Of a stretch of DNA of 64,000 nucleotides, positions 26,617 through 36,186 are shown one piece after another; position 1 is the first letter of the stretch, and the number at the start of each line of letters is the position of its first letter. Below the pieces are notes generated by a model. It was not told the origin of the DNA, ran no database searches, and was given only the letters and a program-made list of their open reading frames with translations. The position numbers and the translations under genes were made by a program. The stretch is from Candidatus Gastranaerophilales bacterium (GTDB lineage: Bacteria > Cyanobacteriota > Vampirovibrionia > Gastranaerophilales > Gastranaerophilaceae): assembly GCA_003150395.1 (NCBI GenBank), contig QAMI01000059.1, forward strand, positions 5,571 through 69,570. Direction: 5' to 3'.

Positions 26617-26687
26617 ATAATCTCCCATTAAATATTTTTTTTCAGGATATAATAAACAAACAAAATTTGCAAATTTTTTAACATAAA

Positions 26688-28013
26688 ATGTATTTTTATG
26701 CTAAAATTCAAAATAACATGTTTAATCTTAAATATAATTTTTTAGTAGCTGTTCAAATTATAGTTGGTATCTTAAATACTGCACTCTTGATGCGTGTTTT
26801 TGGCGTCTCTATCCAGAGTGATGCTTATTTATTAGCAAGTTCTATTTTAATTTCCCTTCAAGGAATACAAAATATGTTCATAATTCAATTTATTCATTTT
26901 TATAATGATGAAAAAGTCAAATCAATTGAATCTGCAAATAAATTTTATAACTGTTCTTTGCTTTTTGCTTTTATCTTTGGCATACTATCTTTTATAATTT
27001 TTTATTTGTTTTTGAATCAAATTATACATTTGTTTGTTTTAAATATTGATATTGAAAGATTAAGAGTTTTAAAACAATTATTATTTGTATCAACTATCGT
27101 GCTTGTTTTTTATCCTGTTATTTCTATTAATGAGGCAATATTGAATGCAGAAATGCGGTTTTCTATTCCCTATATATTAAATACAATCCCTGCTGCTACT
27201 GTGGTCCTCGCCCAAATTGTATTATTGTATTTAGGAAGTAAAAATATAACAATTTTAGCTTTTGCTCAGTCAATAGCTTCGGTTATGGTTGCCGTGTTTG
27301 GTACTATATATATTTCTCAAAAGCTTGTACCTTTTAGAGTTCAGCTTTGGCATGTAATTATGCCTAAATTTATAAAAAATAGTTTCGAAATAGCTGGTGG
27401 ACATGCTTTTTATGGGATTATGTTTAATTTGGTATTAAATAATTTTCTTGTATTATTTTCGAAAGGTATAGTATCTTGCTACTATTATGCTAAGAAAATT
27501 ATTGATATTTCGACTCTTTTTTCAATTGGTCCTTCAAAAAGTATTTTAAGATCAAATATTTCTAAATCTCTTGCTAATCAGGAACCTGAGTTAATAAAGA
27601 ATTATATAAAAAAGTTTATAAAGCTTTCTTTAGTTATCTTTATTGTTGTTGCAACAGTTGCCTATTTATTACAGGGTCCTATAATAAAATTAATTTCGAA
27701 TGACAGTATAAATAATGTTCAGATAAAACAAATTTCATATCTTTTCTTGGGCCTTTTGCCATGGAGTTTAATTGAACTTTTAGGTGTTCCTTTTGCTCAG
27801 TTAAATATTGCAGCTAAAAAGAGTATTTATTTAATTACTGCAAATATAGGTTTTATAATTGCTATTATAATTACTCTATACTTATTTAAAAATATCCTAC
27901 AACTATATTCAATTATTCCTGCGACAATAATTGCAGCTACAACTTGTACAATTTGCCATATTATATTTTCAAAAAAAATATTTGCTAAGTTAAGGAGAGT
28001 TTCGAATGAATGA
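26688..28013 (+). CDS. Polysaccharide/lipid II flippase-like protein (MurJ/Wzx type)
   Basis: This is a multi-pass inner-membrane protein of 441 residues with about 12-14 hydrophobic helices. The N-terminal 'LNTALLMRVFGVSIQSDAYLLA' is the MurJ/MviN-like pattern. It probably flips the lipid-linked repeat unit of this locus. It overlaps the following glycosyltransferase by 8 bp, giving a coupled three-gene unit to 31154. There is no clear ribosome site; an ATG at 26718 is an alternative start. The coding DNA is much more AT-rich than the flanking genes. Confidence 0.8.
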   Translation: MYFYAKIQNNMFNLKYNFLVAVQIIVGILNTALLMRVFGVSIQSDAYLLASSILISLQGIQNMFIIQFIHFYNDEKVKSIESANKFYNCSLLFAFIFGILSFIIFYLFLNQIIHLFVLNIDIERLRVLKQLLFVSTIVLVFYPVISINEAILNAEMRFSIPYILNTIPAATVVLAQIVLLYLGSKNITILAFAQSIASVMVAVFGTIYISQKLVPFRVQLWHVIMPKFIKNSFEIAGGHAFYGIMFNLVLNNFLVLFSKGIVSCYYYAKKIIDISTLFSIGPSKSILRSNISKSLANQEPELIKNYIKKFIKLSLVIFIVVATVAYLLQGPIIKLISNDSINNVQIKQISYLFLGLLPWSLIELLGVPFAQLNIAAKKSIYLITANIGFIIAIIITLYLFKNILQLYSIIPATIIAATTCTICHIIFSKKIFAKLRRVSNE

Positions 28014-28905
28014 TATAAATAATCCAATGATAAGTGTGCTAACATCTTGTTATAATTCTGAAAGTTATATGCAACGGTATATTGACACTATATTGTATCA
28101 AACCTATGACAATATAGAACTAATTTTAATAAATAACGGTTCCACAGATAAAACAGAAGATATTATTTTAAGTAATAGACATGCACTTGAAAAAAAATGT
28201 AAAAAGTTTATATATATTCGTCATGAAAATGTGTTACAAATAGGAGCTTCTATTAATGATGGTTTAAAACATGTTACTGGAACTTATTTAACTTGGCCAG
28301 ATTCTGACGATATTATGTATCCAGATTATTTGACTAAAAAAGTGCGTTTTCTTGAAGATAATCCTCAGTATGATTTTTGTTTTAACGCAACTGATGTTGT
28401 AAATGAAAATGATGTAAATTTAATAATTAGACAAAATAAAAGAGTGATTAAAGACGAGGATGATGATAAAAATTTGTTTGAAGATTTGATTTTTAGCCGT
28501 AATGTACTTTTTGAACCAATTGCAAGTTGCATACGTACAGAGCCTTTTTGGAAGGTAGTGCCTGAACATCAAATTTATCCTGGTATTTTAGGACAAAATT
28601 GGCAGTTCCTTTTGCCTATGGCTTATCATTATAAATGTGGATATATTCAAGAAAGCTTGGCTAAATATGTTTTAAGACCAACTTCAGAATCAAATAAACC
28701 GATGAGTTTTATACAAAAGAATAAATACTATTATGATATTCTTATAAATACTGTTAATTCTATAGATATGCCTCAGGCAGAAAAAGTAAAGTACTTATTT
28801 CTTATAAACAAAATGTTTTTTATTAAATTTACTAGAGAATTTTTCATAAAATGTTTTTTTATAAGACAAATTAGAAACTATTTTAATTCAAAGAAAGGTC
28901 ATTAA
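28006..28905 (+). CDS. Glycosyltransferase family 2
   Basis: This is a GT-A fold enzyme of 299 residues. The N-terminal 'ISVLTSCYNSESYMQRYID' and 'IELILINNGSTDKTED' bind the nucleotide. 'YLTWPDSDDIMYPDYL' contains the DxD metal motif, where the family more often has D-A/S-D. The C-terminal third carries aromatic and basic residues typical of membrane-associated GT2 enzymes. It starts within the flippase gene and its stop overlaps the start of the next gene, so the three are coupled. Donor and acceptor are unknown. Confidence 0.88.
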   Translation: MNDINNPMISVLTSCYNSESYMQRYIDTILYQTYDNIELILINNGSTDKTEDIILSNRHALEKKCKKFIYIRHENVLQIGASINDGLKHVTGTYLTWPDSDDIMYPDYLTKKVRFLEDNPQYDFCFNATDVVNENDVNLIIRQNKRVIKDEDDDKNLFEDLIFSRNVLFEPIASCIRTEPFWKVVPEHQIYPGILGQNWQFLLPMAYHYKCGYIQESLAKYVLRPTSESNKPMSFIQKNKYYYDILINTVNSIDMPQAEKVKYLFLINKMFFIKFTREFFIKCFFIRQIRNYFNSKKGH

Positions 28906-31154
28906 TGAAACAAGTTATAGAAAAAAAAGATTGTTGTGGATGTTCTGCATGTGCGAACATTTGCCCTCATAAAGCAATTTCAATGGTTGAAAATTCTGAA
29001 GGTTTTTTATATCCGGAAATTGATGAGACTAAGTGTATAAATTGCGGATTATGCGAAAAAGCATGCCCGATTTTGAGTAACAATAATGGCAATTTTAAAA
29101 ATCCTGACTGTTATGCCGCTATGGCAGACGACGAAACAAGAAAAGTTAGTTCATCCGGCGGTGCTTTTTCGATTATTGCAGAATATATTTTAGAAAAGAA
29201 TGGTTATATTTGTGGCTGTACTTTTGATAAAAATGACCTAAAGGCAAAACATATAGTAATTAACTCAAAAGAAGATTTGTATAAACTTCGCGGGTCTAAA
29301 TATGTCCAAAGCGATATTGGAACAACTTATCAAGATGTAAAAGAGTTGTTAGAAAATGGAAAGTTTGTTTTATTTAGTGGAACCCCTTGCCAAGTTGCAG
29401 GTTTAAAATCATTTTTGAGAAAAGAGTATGAGAACTTATTGACTGTTGATATTTTGTGTCACGGGGTACCTTCTCCTAAAGTTTATCGTAAATATTTGAA
29501 TGAACTTCTTACCTCTAGCAATGAAAAGGTAATAAATGTAAATTTTAGAGATAAAGTTAGGGGTTGGTCACCAACATTAACTCATACTACTACTACTACT
29601 ACTACTACTTATAGTTATGTACAAGTAGATGATACATATATGCAGCTATTCTTAAATAATATATCTCTAAGAAAAAATTGTACAGATTGTAACTTCTGTT
29701 CAACACAACGTCCTGGAGATTTTACGATTGCAGATTTTTGGGGTATAGAAAATTTTGATAAAAATCTAAATGACGGAAAAGGCACGTCATTAGTGTTGGT
29801 GAATAATCCAAAGGCAAAAAATATATATGAAAAACTTTTAGAGAAATTCCTTCTTTCTAAAAGTGTTCCTTTGAAATATGCGATTTTAGGAAATCGTAAT
29901 TTATATGCACCGCACAAAGTTCATCATAAAAGAGAAGAATTTTTTAAAGAATTGGATAAATTTTCGCTAAAGCAACTGGTGAATTTATACGTAAACCATA
30001 AATATGATTGCGGAATTATGAATATGTTTAATAGTGTGAATTGTGGAGCGATGTTAACTTGTTATGCGTTACAAGAAACCTTAAAATTGTTAGGTTACAC
30101 TTGTGCTGTAATAAATTTTGGTTATTGGGATAAGGAATATAGAAATAGTACTCATATAAATTTCGCAAAAAAGTATCTTAATACTACAAAAATGTTTAAA
30201 ACAGCTAAAAGTCTTGTTGAAACAAATAATATATTTGATAAATTTATCGTAGGTTCTGACCAAATATTTAGATACTGGAATGGTAATTTTAATTATTTAT
30301 ATTATTTGGATTTTGTTGAAAATAATAAGAAAAAAATAGCCTGTGCTGCAAGTTTTGGTATAAATAGATTTGAAGCCCCAGAAAAATATAGAATATTTTA
30401 TGAATATTACTTAAATAGATTTGACGCTATATCAGTGCGTGAGCTTAGTGGAATAAATATTTGTAAAGAGTATTTTAATAAAGATGTTGTGCGGATTTTA
30501 GATCCTGTTTTTTTAATAAATAAGGAAAAGTATGAACATATAATTTCTACTTCTAACTTGCAATATGATAATTACATCTTACACTATGTTATTTCAAATT
30601 CAAATGTTGATAACTTCATTGATTTGTTAGCAAAACGATATAAATGTAATATTATAAAGGTTCAAAAAAATGAAAAAATAGAAGATTGGCTTTATTTAAT
30701 CAAAAATGCTAAATTGATAGTTACTGATTCTTTTCATGGTACGTGTTTTTCAGTTATATTTAATAAAGATTTTGTTTGTTATCCTACAGCTCAAGACGGT
30801 GCTGAGCGCTTAAGTTCTTTATTAAATATATTTGGATTAGAGGAAAATTTATATTATAATTTTAGTAACGTAGAAAAACTTCACAAAATAGACTACAAAA
30901 ATGTTAATAGAATTATGGAAATGGAAAAGAGTATGTCTATAACATGGCTGAGCTCAGAATTACAAAAGCAAAAAAATGATTTTGACAAATCTATTGAAAC
31001 CCGATTAATTTTTGAGTTGTTAAAAAATAGTAATAAAATAATCCGTTATCCAAGACAATCATTATATAAAAGAATTTATAATAAATTAGCAAAGCTTGTT
31101 AAGTCTGGTTTTAAAAGGCTTAAATTTTTCATTAGGTTTGTTGTAACATATTAA
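28905..31154 (+). CDS. Fusion: ferredoxin/FrhB-type oxidoreductase and polysaccharide pyruvyl transferase
   Basis: This is a 749-residue protein. Residues 1-60 hold two [4Fe-4S] ferredoxin motifs ('CCGCSACANICPH' and 'CINCGLCEKACP'). Residues about 70-340 are the coenzyme F420 hydrogenase beta-subunit-like domain ('VSSSGGAFSIIAEYIL', 'LFSGTPCQVAGLKSF', 'DILCHGVPSP', 'NCTDCNFCSTQRPGDFTIADFWG'). From about 365 a polysaccharide pyruvyl transferase domain follows ('NCGAMLTCYALQETLKLLGY', 'FIVGSDQIFRYWN', 'LIVTDSFHGTCFSVIF'). It probably adds pyruvate ketals or reduces a sugar in glycan building. Eight ACT repeats code for Thr228-235. Overlap TAATG couples it to the gene before. Confidence 0.85.
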   Translation: MKQVIEKKDCCGCSACANICPHKAISMVENSEGFLYPEIDETKCINCGLCEKACPILSNNNGNFKNPDCYAAMADDETRKVSSSGGAFSIIAEYILEKNGYICGCTFDKNDLKAKHIVINSKEDLYKLRGSKYVQSDIGTTYQDVKELLENGKFVLFSGTPCQVAGLKSFLRKEYENLLTVDILCHGVPSPKVYRKYLNELLTSSNEKVINVNFRDKVRGWSPTLTHTTTTTTTTYSYVQVDDTYMQLFLNNISLRKNCTDCNFCSTQRPGDFTIADFWGIENFDKNLNDGKGTSLVLVNNPKAKNIYEKLLEKFLLSKSVPLKYAILGNRNLYAPHKVHHKREEFFKELDKFSLKQLVNLYVNHKYDCGIMNMFNSVNCGAMLTCYALQETLKLLGYTCAVINFGYWDKEYRNSTHINFAKKYLNTTKMFKTAKSLVETNNIFDKFIVGSDQIFRYWNGNFNYLYYLDFVENNKKKIACAASFGINRFEAPEKYRIFYEYYLNRFDAISVRELSGINICKEYFNKDVVRILDPVFLINKEKYEHIISTSNLQYDNYILHYVISNSNVDNFIDLLAKRYKCNIIKVQKNEKIEDWLYLIKNAKLIVTDSFHGTCFSVIFNKDFVCYPTAQDGAERLSSLLNIFGLEENLYYNFSNVEKLHKIDYKNVNRIMEMEKSMSITWLSSELQKQKNDFDKSIETRLIFELLKNSNKIIRYPRQSLYKRIYNKLAKLVKSGFKRLKFFIRFVVTY
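29586..29609 (+). repeat. (ACT)8 trinucleotide repeat in coding sequence
   Basis: Eight perfect ACT units are in frame and encode eight Thr residues in the FrhB-like domain, between its two conserved blocks. Length change would alter the Thr run without breaking the frame. Confidence 0.9.
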
Positions 31155-32316
31155 AAAATTTATTATATAACTCTTCAGAATAGTTTTTTTCTATATAACT
31201 ATATGCATATTTGGACATTTGTTCAAGCTTATTCTTGTCTTTTAATAAAGAAATAATTTGATTTGCAAAATCAATGTCTGTTTTACATTTAATAGTAGCT
31301 TTGGTTTTAATTCCTTCTAACCCTATATTGTTTGATATAACAGGCAGGCCCATAGCTAATGTTTCTAATATTTTTATTTTAATTCCACTCCCGTATCTAA
31401 GGTAAACAATAAATAATTTGCATTTATTATAATATTCCTTTAAATCTTCAACAAAACCAGTAATTATGATTGACGGGTCAGAGTAACTATATCTTTTAAT
31501 TAATTCAGGAGGGTTTTTACCAATAATATAAAATTTAATATTGGGTATATGTTTTTTTATATCGGGGTAAATATTCCTCAAAAAATATGAAAGTCCATCA
31601 ATATTCGCATCCCAAGACATTGTTCCTACATACATAATGGAATTTTCTCGTTCTGCAAATGGTGTAGTATTAGTTGGGTTATTATTTATAATTATTGCGG
31701 GAAGCATTGAAATTTTTTGTTTGGGTACACCAATTCTAAATAAATGATTTTTATCTTCTTCTGTAACGGTTAGTACTTTAGTAGCTCTATTGCATATTTT
31801 GCATTCATAGTTCTTTATTTTCTTAACTTCCTGTTTTAAATAAACTTTTTTTATAAGATTTCTTTCTTGTTTTTCTAATCTTTCCCACATAACATATTCA
31901 GCGTTGTGTTCCTTTAAAATTACTGTTTTGGGATAATCATCAGGAATAAATTGCATAGATAACCAATGATCAGAGTATATAATATCATATTCGTTCGCTA
32001 TTTGTTTAACTTGTTTATACATTTCTTCTGATTTATTTCGAAAAATGCTTAATGGTAAATTATTTTGTATTGCTGCTAATATGTTTGTTAAATTTCTTTG
32101 TTTTGTTACAAAGTTTATCAAGTATACTTTATTTATTCCAATTAATTTTAATTCTTTTTCTATTTTATTAATGTTATGTTCATCTTCATTATAAAATGAT
32201 ATATAATCTACTTTAAAATTTTTGCATAGATATTTTAATGAATGTAATGTACCAATTAAACCACCACTAATTGCCGGAATGGGTACTCTCGGAGTTATAA
32301 ATAGTAACTTTTTCAT
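31132..32316 (-). CDS. Glycosyltransferase family 4 (GT-B)
   Basis: This 394-residue enzyme has a GT-B fold. The N-terminal 'LLFITPRVPIPAISGG' is the acceptor-domain start. The C-terminal half has 'IMYVGTMSWDANIDGLSYFL', 'KFYIIGKNPPELIK' and the donor-binding 'YGSGIKIKILETLAMGLPVISNNIGLEGI', with Glu of the EX7E motif. The first gene of the minus-strand block starts far upstream at 39771; this is its last gene. Its 3' end overlaps the convergent pyruvyl transferase fusion gene by 23 bp. The DNA is very AT-rich. Confidence 0.88.
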   Translation of the reverse strand: MKKLLFITPRVPIPAISGGLIGTLHSLKYLCKNFKVDYISFYNEDEHNINKIEKELKLIGINKVYLINFVTKQRNLTNILAAIQNNLPLSIFRNKSEEMYKQVKQIANEYDIIYSDHWLSMQFIPDDYPKTVILKEHNAEYVMWERLEKQERNLIKKVYLKQEVKKIKNYECKICNRATKVLTVTEEDKNHLFRIGVPKQKISMLPAIIINNNPTNTTPFAERENSIMYVGTMSWDANIDGLSYFLRNIYPDIKKHIPNIKFYIIGKNPPELIKRYSYSDPSIIITGFVEDLKEYYNKCKLFIVYLRYGSGIKIKILETLAMGLPVISNNIGLEGIKTKATIKCKTDIDFANQIISLLKDKNKLEQMSKYAYSYIEKNYSEELYNKFFNMLQQT

Positions 32317-32325
32317 ATGTTGATT

Positions 32326-33798
32326 CTAAATCCTTTCTTGTGAATTGTGCAATTGTGTTATTACTAATCCTAAAAATAAAAAATAATAAAAATTTCCCGT
32401 AACACCACTTGCAGAATCTGTAAACATTGAGTTGATGGTATATCCTAAAAAGGCTCCAGCTGTTGTTAAACTAAGCTTGGCTAATTCTAGATTTTTGTTT
32501 TTATTTGAAATATATCCTTTTACTAATGAATAAATTGATGTAATTATAAACATTAAGTATGGTATAAATCCAATAAGTCCAGTTTGTCCAAGCATTGTCC
32601 CAATCATAGATTCTTTGCCAACAGCTTCTGTAGAAGCATTATCATCGAAAGATGTAAAATTCCCTGCATTACCGAATCCTAGTCCAAAGGGATGTTCTAA
32701 GCCAGAAAGAATACCAGTTTTAAGACCATCAATATGAGCTGCTGCACCAGAATTAGTTAGCAGAAGAAATGCTATCGTAAGTGTGATACATGCATAAACA
32801 CTTATTAAAAAAGTTCTACGAATTAATAAAGGGATTTTTTGATTAAAATATAATATAAATGAGCTTCCACACAATATAATTATAAGTGCCCCTTTACTAA
32901 ATGTTAATATTATGCAGAAAAAAACTAAAAAATTAATTATAAACTTAGTAAAGAAATCTTTTATTCCTTTAATTTTCATTGTGTTAACGAAACAACTACA
33001 AAAAATTGAATATAGTAATGAGAAAGCGAGAAAACTACCTAATGTTGTTGGCTCTATGTAAGTTGTAATAAATCTAGGAAGTGCTCCCCAAGTATAATCA
33101 ATAAAAATGCCACCTTTCATTACATCTCCAAAAGACCATTGTATTGGGATAAAACCAGCTAAAACTTGTTTATTAAAATATTCATTTACATTAAACAATA
33201 CTTGATAAATATAATGTCTTGCACCAAAGTAATCAATAAGTCCAAAGATGCAAATTGAATATGTAAAGAATATAGTAAATTTTAAACTGTTTTTCAGCTG
33301 TTTAATATTAATTACAGCTAGTCTACCTATAAAATAAACTAAAGGCAACATTATAAAACGTCTAAACGATAATAAAGTTAACCATATATTTACATGTGAA
33401 AATATTGCATAACATATTAAGATAATGCAAAAACTTATTAAAAAAGTATCAGAACTTTGAAGTTTTATTTTTATTTTTTTTATACAGAAAAGACTAAATA
33501 ATATAAGAAATATGTAGACAAATAATATTTCTTTTATTAAGAAGAAGCTTCTAAATGTTTCTACTGTAATAATAGGTAGTGATGCTAATATTAACCCTAT
33601 AAATCTTTGAAAGCCAAACCAAAGAGTTATAAAATTTATTAATAAATTAAATTTTTTAATTATTAGGTATGATAGTATTGCTATACTAATAAATCCTAAA
33701 GTCAGACTAAAAGTTATATCAATCAAAGGATTTCCTGATATATTAGACAAACATAGTATTATAAAAAAAAGTATAACTATATAAATTAAAATACTCAT
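32326..33798 (-). CDS. O-antigen polymerase/ligase-like membrane protein (Wzy candidate)
   Basis: This is a multi-pass membrane protein of 490 residues with about 11-12 hydrophobic segments. The large loop in its second half contains 'GILSGLEHPFGLGFGNAGNF', a pattern typical of O-antigen polymerase/ligase (Wzy_C) proteins. Sequence conservation in the family is low, so the role is assigned from topology and position between WecG-type and GT4 genes. It overlaps the upstream wecG-like gene by 4 bp (ATGA). The coding DNA is strongly AT-rich. Confidence 0.75.
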   Translation of the reverse strand: MSILIYIVILFFIILCLSNISGNPLIDITFSLTLGFISIAILSYLIIKKFNLLINFITLWFGFQRFIGLILASLPIITVETFRSFFLIKEILFVYIFLILFSLFCIKKIKIKLQSSDTFLISFCIILICYAIFSHVNIWLTLLSFRRFIMLPLVYFIGRLAVINIKQLKNSLKFTIFFTYSICIFGLIDYFGARHYIYQVLFNVNEYFNKQVLAGFIPIQWSFGDVMKGGIFIDYTWGALPRFITTYIEPTTLGSFLAFSLLYSIFCSCFVNTMKIKGIKDFFTKFIINFLVFFCIILTFSKGALIIILCGSSFILYFNQKIPLLIRRTFLISVYACITLTIAFLLLTNSGAAAHIDGLKTGILSGLEHPFGLGFGNAGNFTSFDDNASTEAVGKESMIGTMLGQTGLIGFIPYLMFIITSIYSLVKGYISNKNKNLELAKLSLTTAGAFLGYTINSMFTDSASGVTGNFYYFLFLGLVITQLHNSQERI

Positions 33799-34598
33799 TT
33801 TAAGTGTTTCCTACTAAAATACTCTTTTGCGCATAAATAATAGTAAAATGGTATTGTTGTCATTTGTCTTTTGAAACGAAGCTTTGGTTCTTGCAATAGC
33901 CGATATAGCCATTCGTTACCTGTTTTTTTAAAGAAGGTAGGTGCTCGCTTGACCTTGCCTGCAATAAAGTCAAATGAGCCTCCAAGACCTATACAAATTT
34001 TAATGTTTTCTTTTTCAAAAAACGAATAATTATCATATATAAAGAGTTCCTGCTTGGGGGCTCCAAAAGCTACACATAATACATCAGGCTTAAAACATCT
34101 AATTCTATTTTTAATATTATTTAACTCAGAATCAGAAAATGAACTATTTTTTGTATAAGGTGGAGAATAGTTAGAGATTTCTAACTTTGGATATAGTTTT
34201 TGCAATTCAATCTTTGCCTGTAAAGAAACTTCATCGGAAGCTCCAAGTATGAAAAATTTTTTATTATGTTTCATGCATAACTCGGAAATTTCATATACTA
34301 AATCAGACCCACAAACTCTTTCTTTAATATTTATATTATACCACTTGAGTACATTTATAATGCCTACACCATCAACGGTATTTAAATCGGAGATAGAGTT
34401 AAGGTACTTTTTAAATAAGTTGTTTTTTTGAGCTATCATGATTAATTCTAAATTAACTGGAGTGATTAAATATGGTTTTGTTCTTGTTGAATTAAGTATA
34501 ATTTGTATTTTATTTAGTACAGCACTTTTTTCTAGGATATCAACTTTTATATCTAATATTAGTGTAGAATGCGTTTTTTTATTTACATCATTATCCAA
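33795..34598 (-). CDS. WecG/TagA/CpsF glycosyltransferase (GT26)
   Basis: This is a membrane-associated transferase that adds the second sugar to a polyprenyl-linked precursor. Family blocks are clear: 'LITPVNLELIMIAQKN', 'NTVDGVGIINVLKW', 'RVCGSDLVYEI', 'FFILGASDEVSLQAK', 'DVLCVAFGAPKQELFIYDN' and 'CIGLGGSFDFIAGKVKRAP'. The length of 267 residues is normal. The start is a TTG at 34598, supported by GGGGG about seven bases upstream and by overlap with the end of the heptose kinase gene. Confidence 0.9.
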   Translation of the reverse strand: MDNDVNKKTHSTLILDIKVDILEKSAVLNKIQIILNSTRTKPYLITPVNLELIMIAQKNNLFKKYLNSISDLNTVDGVGIINVLKWYNINIKERVCGSDLVYEISELCMKHNKKFFILGASDEVSLQAKIELQKLYPKLEISNYSPPYTKNSSFSDSELNNIKNRIRCFKPDVLCVAFGAPKQELFIYDNYSFFEKENIKICIGLGGSFDFIAGKVKRAPTFFKKTGNEWLYRLLQEPKLRFKRQMTTIPFYYYLCAKEYFSRKHLK

Positions 34599-35608
34599 CT
34601 TTCGGCCCCCAAGTTTGTAAATCTAAATCTTCTGAATTCTCCACCTAGTTTGGATAATTCTTCAATAACTCTATATCGGCTATTGCCAGGACAATAAAAC
34701 ATGAAAAAACCGCCGCCGCCGGCTCCTGAAATCTTTCCGCCTGTTGCACCTGCTTTAATTGCGGTTTCATAAATATTGTCAATAACAGGATTTGAAATTG
34801 CAGATGACATTTTCTTTTTATTTTCCCAGCCGGTATTTAATAGTTCGCCCATTTTCGATAAATTTCCGGTCAACAATGCTTCTTTCATATCCAAAGACTG
34901 CTGCTTTAATTTATGCATTGCATCAATTGCTTTTTCTTCTTTTTTCTTTGTGTTTTCAACCTGACTTTCAATAATTTTAGCTGAAAGTCTGCTTGTTCCT
35001 GTATAATACAACAAAACATTGAATTCCAACTCGTTAACATATTCTTTTCTAATTCTTAAAGGATTTACCAAAACTTTCTCATTTGCGGCAAATTCCATAA
35101 AGTTAAACCCGCCAAATGCTGCAGCATATTGATCCTGACGTCCGCCTGCCATGTTTAAATCTTCGCGTTCAATACTCCAGGCAAGTTTTGCTAGGTCATA
35201 TTCACCAAGCGGAAGGTTTTGCCATTCTTGAAACGCTTTTACAATTGCAACAACAAGGGTTGAGCTTGAGCCTAAACCGCTTCCGGCAGGGGCATCAACA
35301 TAGGTTGTCAAAGTAAAACTCAAAGGCTTTTTTATATAATCTTTTATCAAACGATTGTACACACCTTTTAACAAATCAAATTTGCCGTCTATTTTAAAAG
35401 CTTCAACTGAATCAAAAGTGCAAAATTCACCTCTGTCTTCACATCTAAATTCGATTTTTCCGTCATTTCTTGGCTCAATTGTTGCATAAGCATACATGTT
35501 TATACATGCATTCAGAATAGAACCTCCAAAAATGTCACAGTATGGGCTGACATCGGTTCCCCCGCCTGCTAGACCTATTCTTAATGGAGCTTTTGACCTG
35601 ATAAGCAT
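34583..35608 (-). CDS. hddA: D-glycero-alpha-D-manno-heptose 7-phosphate kinase
   Basis: This is a GHMP-family kinase of 341 residues that makes the alpha-1,7-bisphosphate in GDP-heptose synthesis. The N-terminal 'RSKAPLRIGLAGGGTDVSPY' and ATP-binding 'DAPAGSGLGSSSTLVVAIVKAF' are specific, as is 'EREDLNMAGGRQDQYAAAFGG'. The C-terminal 'GATGGKISGAGGGGFFMFYC' is GHMP motif 3. It overlaps gmhA upstream by 28 bp and the WecG-type gene downstream by 16 bp. The neighbours gmhA and the hddC-gmhB fusion complete the pathway. Confidence 0.92.
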   Translation of the reverse strand: MLIRSKAPLRIGLAGGGTDVSPYCDIFGGSILNACINMYAYATIEPRNDGKIEFRCEDRGEFCTFDSVEAFKIDGKFDLLKGVYNRLIKDYIKKPLSFTLTTYVDAPAGSGLGSSSTLVVAIVKAFQEWQNLPLGEYDLAKLAWSIEREDLNMAGGRQDQYAAAFGGFNFMEFAANEKVLVNPLRIRKEYVNELEFNVLLYYTGTSRLSAKIIESQVENTKKKEEKAIDAMHKLKQQSLDMKEALLTGNLSKMGELLNTGWENKKKMSSAISNPVIDNIYETAIKAGATGGKISGAGGGGFFMFYCPGNSRYRVIEELSKLGGEFRRFRFTNLGAESWIMM

Positions 35609-36186
35609 ACATTTTCCCCTTTAAAGATTGCTTCTTCTACCAACGCGCAAATTATATGACCAATCATTATGTGCGCTTCCTGAATTGTCGGTGTGCTTTC
35701 GGACGGTACTTTTATTATATAATCACAAAGTGTATCCATTTCGCAAGCTTTTTGACCGACGAGTCCAATAGTTGTTACATTTTTCTTTTTGGCTTCAAGG
35801 ATAGCTTTTACAATATTTTTGGAATTTCCAGAAGTTGATATTGCAATAAAAACATCTCCTTCATTTGCATTTGCCTGAATTTGTCGGGAAAAAGAATTTT
35901 CATAACCGTAGTCATTTCCGATTGCAGTTAAAATTGAAGTATCGGTTGCAAGAGAAAATGCACTCAAACCAGGTCTATCAAAAAAGAATTTTGAAACGAG
36001 TTCCCCTGCAATATGCTGAGCGTCTCCGGCTGAGCCCCCATTGCCCGCTGTTAAAACCTTTTTGCCGTTAATATAGGCTTCTACAATAACATTGGCTGAT
36101 TTTTGAATTGTTTTAAGTAAGTTGTTATCATTTAATATTTCTTGCTTTGTTTTTATTGATGCCTCAATGTAGTTTTCTATGAACAT
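35581..36186 (-). CDS. gmhA: Phosphoheptose isomerase
   Basis: It converts sedoheptulose 7-phosphate to D-glycero-D-manno-heptose 7-phosphate, the first step of heptose synthesis. The SIS domain is complete: 'VLTAGNGGSAGDAQHIAGELVSKF', 'FIAISTSGNSKNIVKAI' and 'IQEAHIMIGHIICALVEE' with the catalytic Glu and His. I place the start at the ATG at 36186 (201 residues) because AAAGGAG lies nine bases upstream; an in-frame extension to 36234 has no such site. It overlaps by 10 bp the 3' end of the phase-variable acyltransferase gene. Confidence 0.9.
   Translation of the reverse strand: MFIENYIEASIKTKQEILNDNNLLKTIQKSANVIVEAYINGKKVLTAGNGGSAGDAQHIAGELVSKFFFDRPGLSAFSLATDTSILTAIGNDYGYENSFSRQIQANANEGDVFIAISTSGNSKNIVKAILEAKKKNVTTIGLVGQKACEMDTLCDYIIKVPSESTPTIQEAHIMIGHIICALVEEAIFKGENVCLSGQKLH

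Noticed and set aside
29586..29609. (ACT)8 repeat as an ON/OFF phase switch
   Set aside because: The unit is three bases and lies in frame, so length change cannot cause a frameshift; kept only as a possible tuning repeat.
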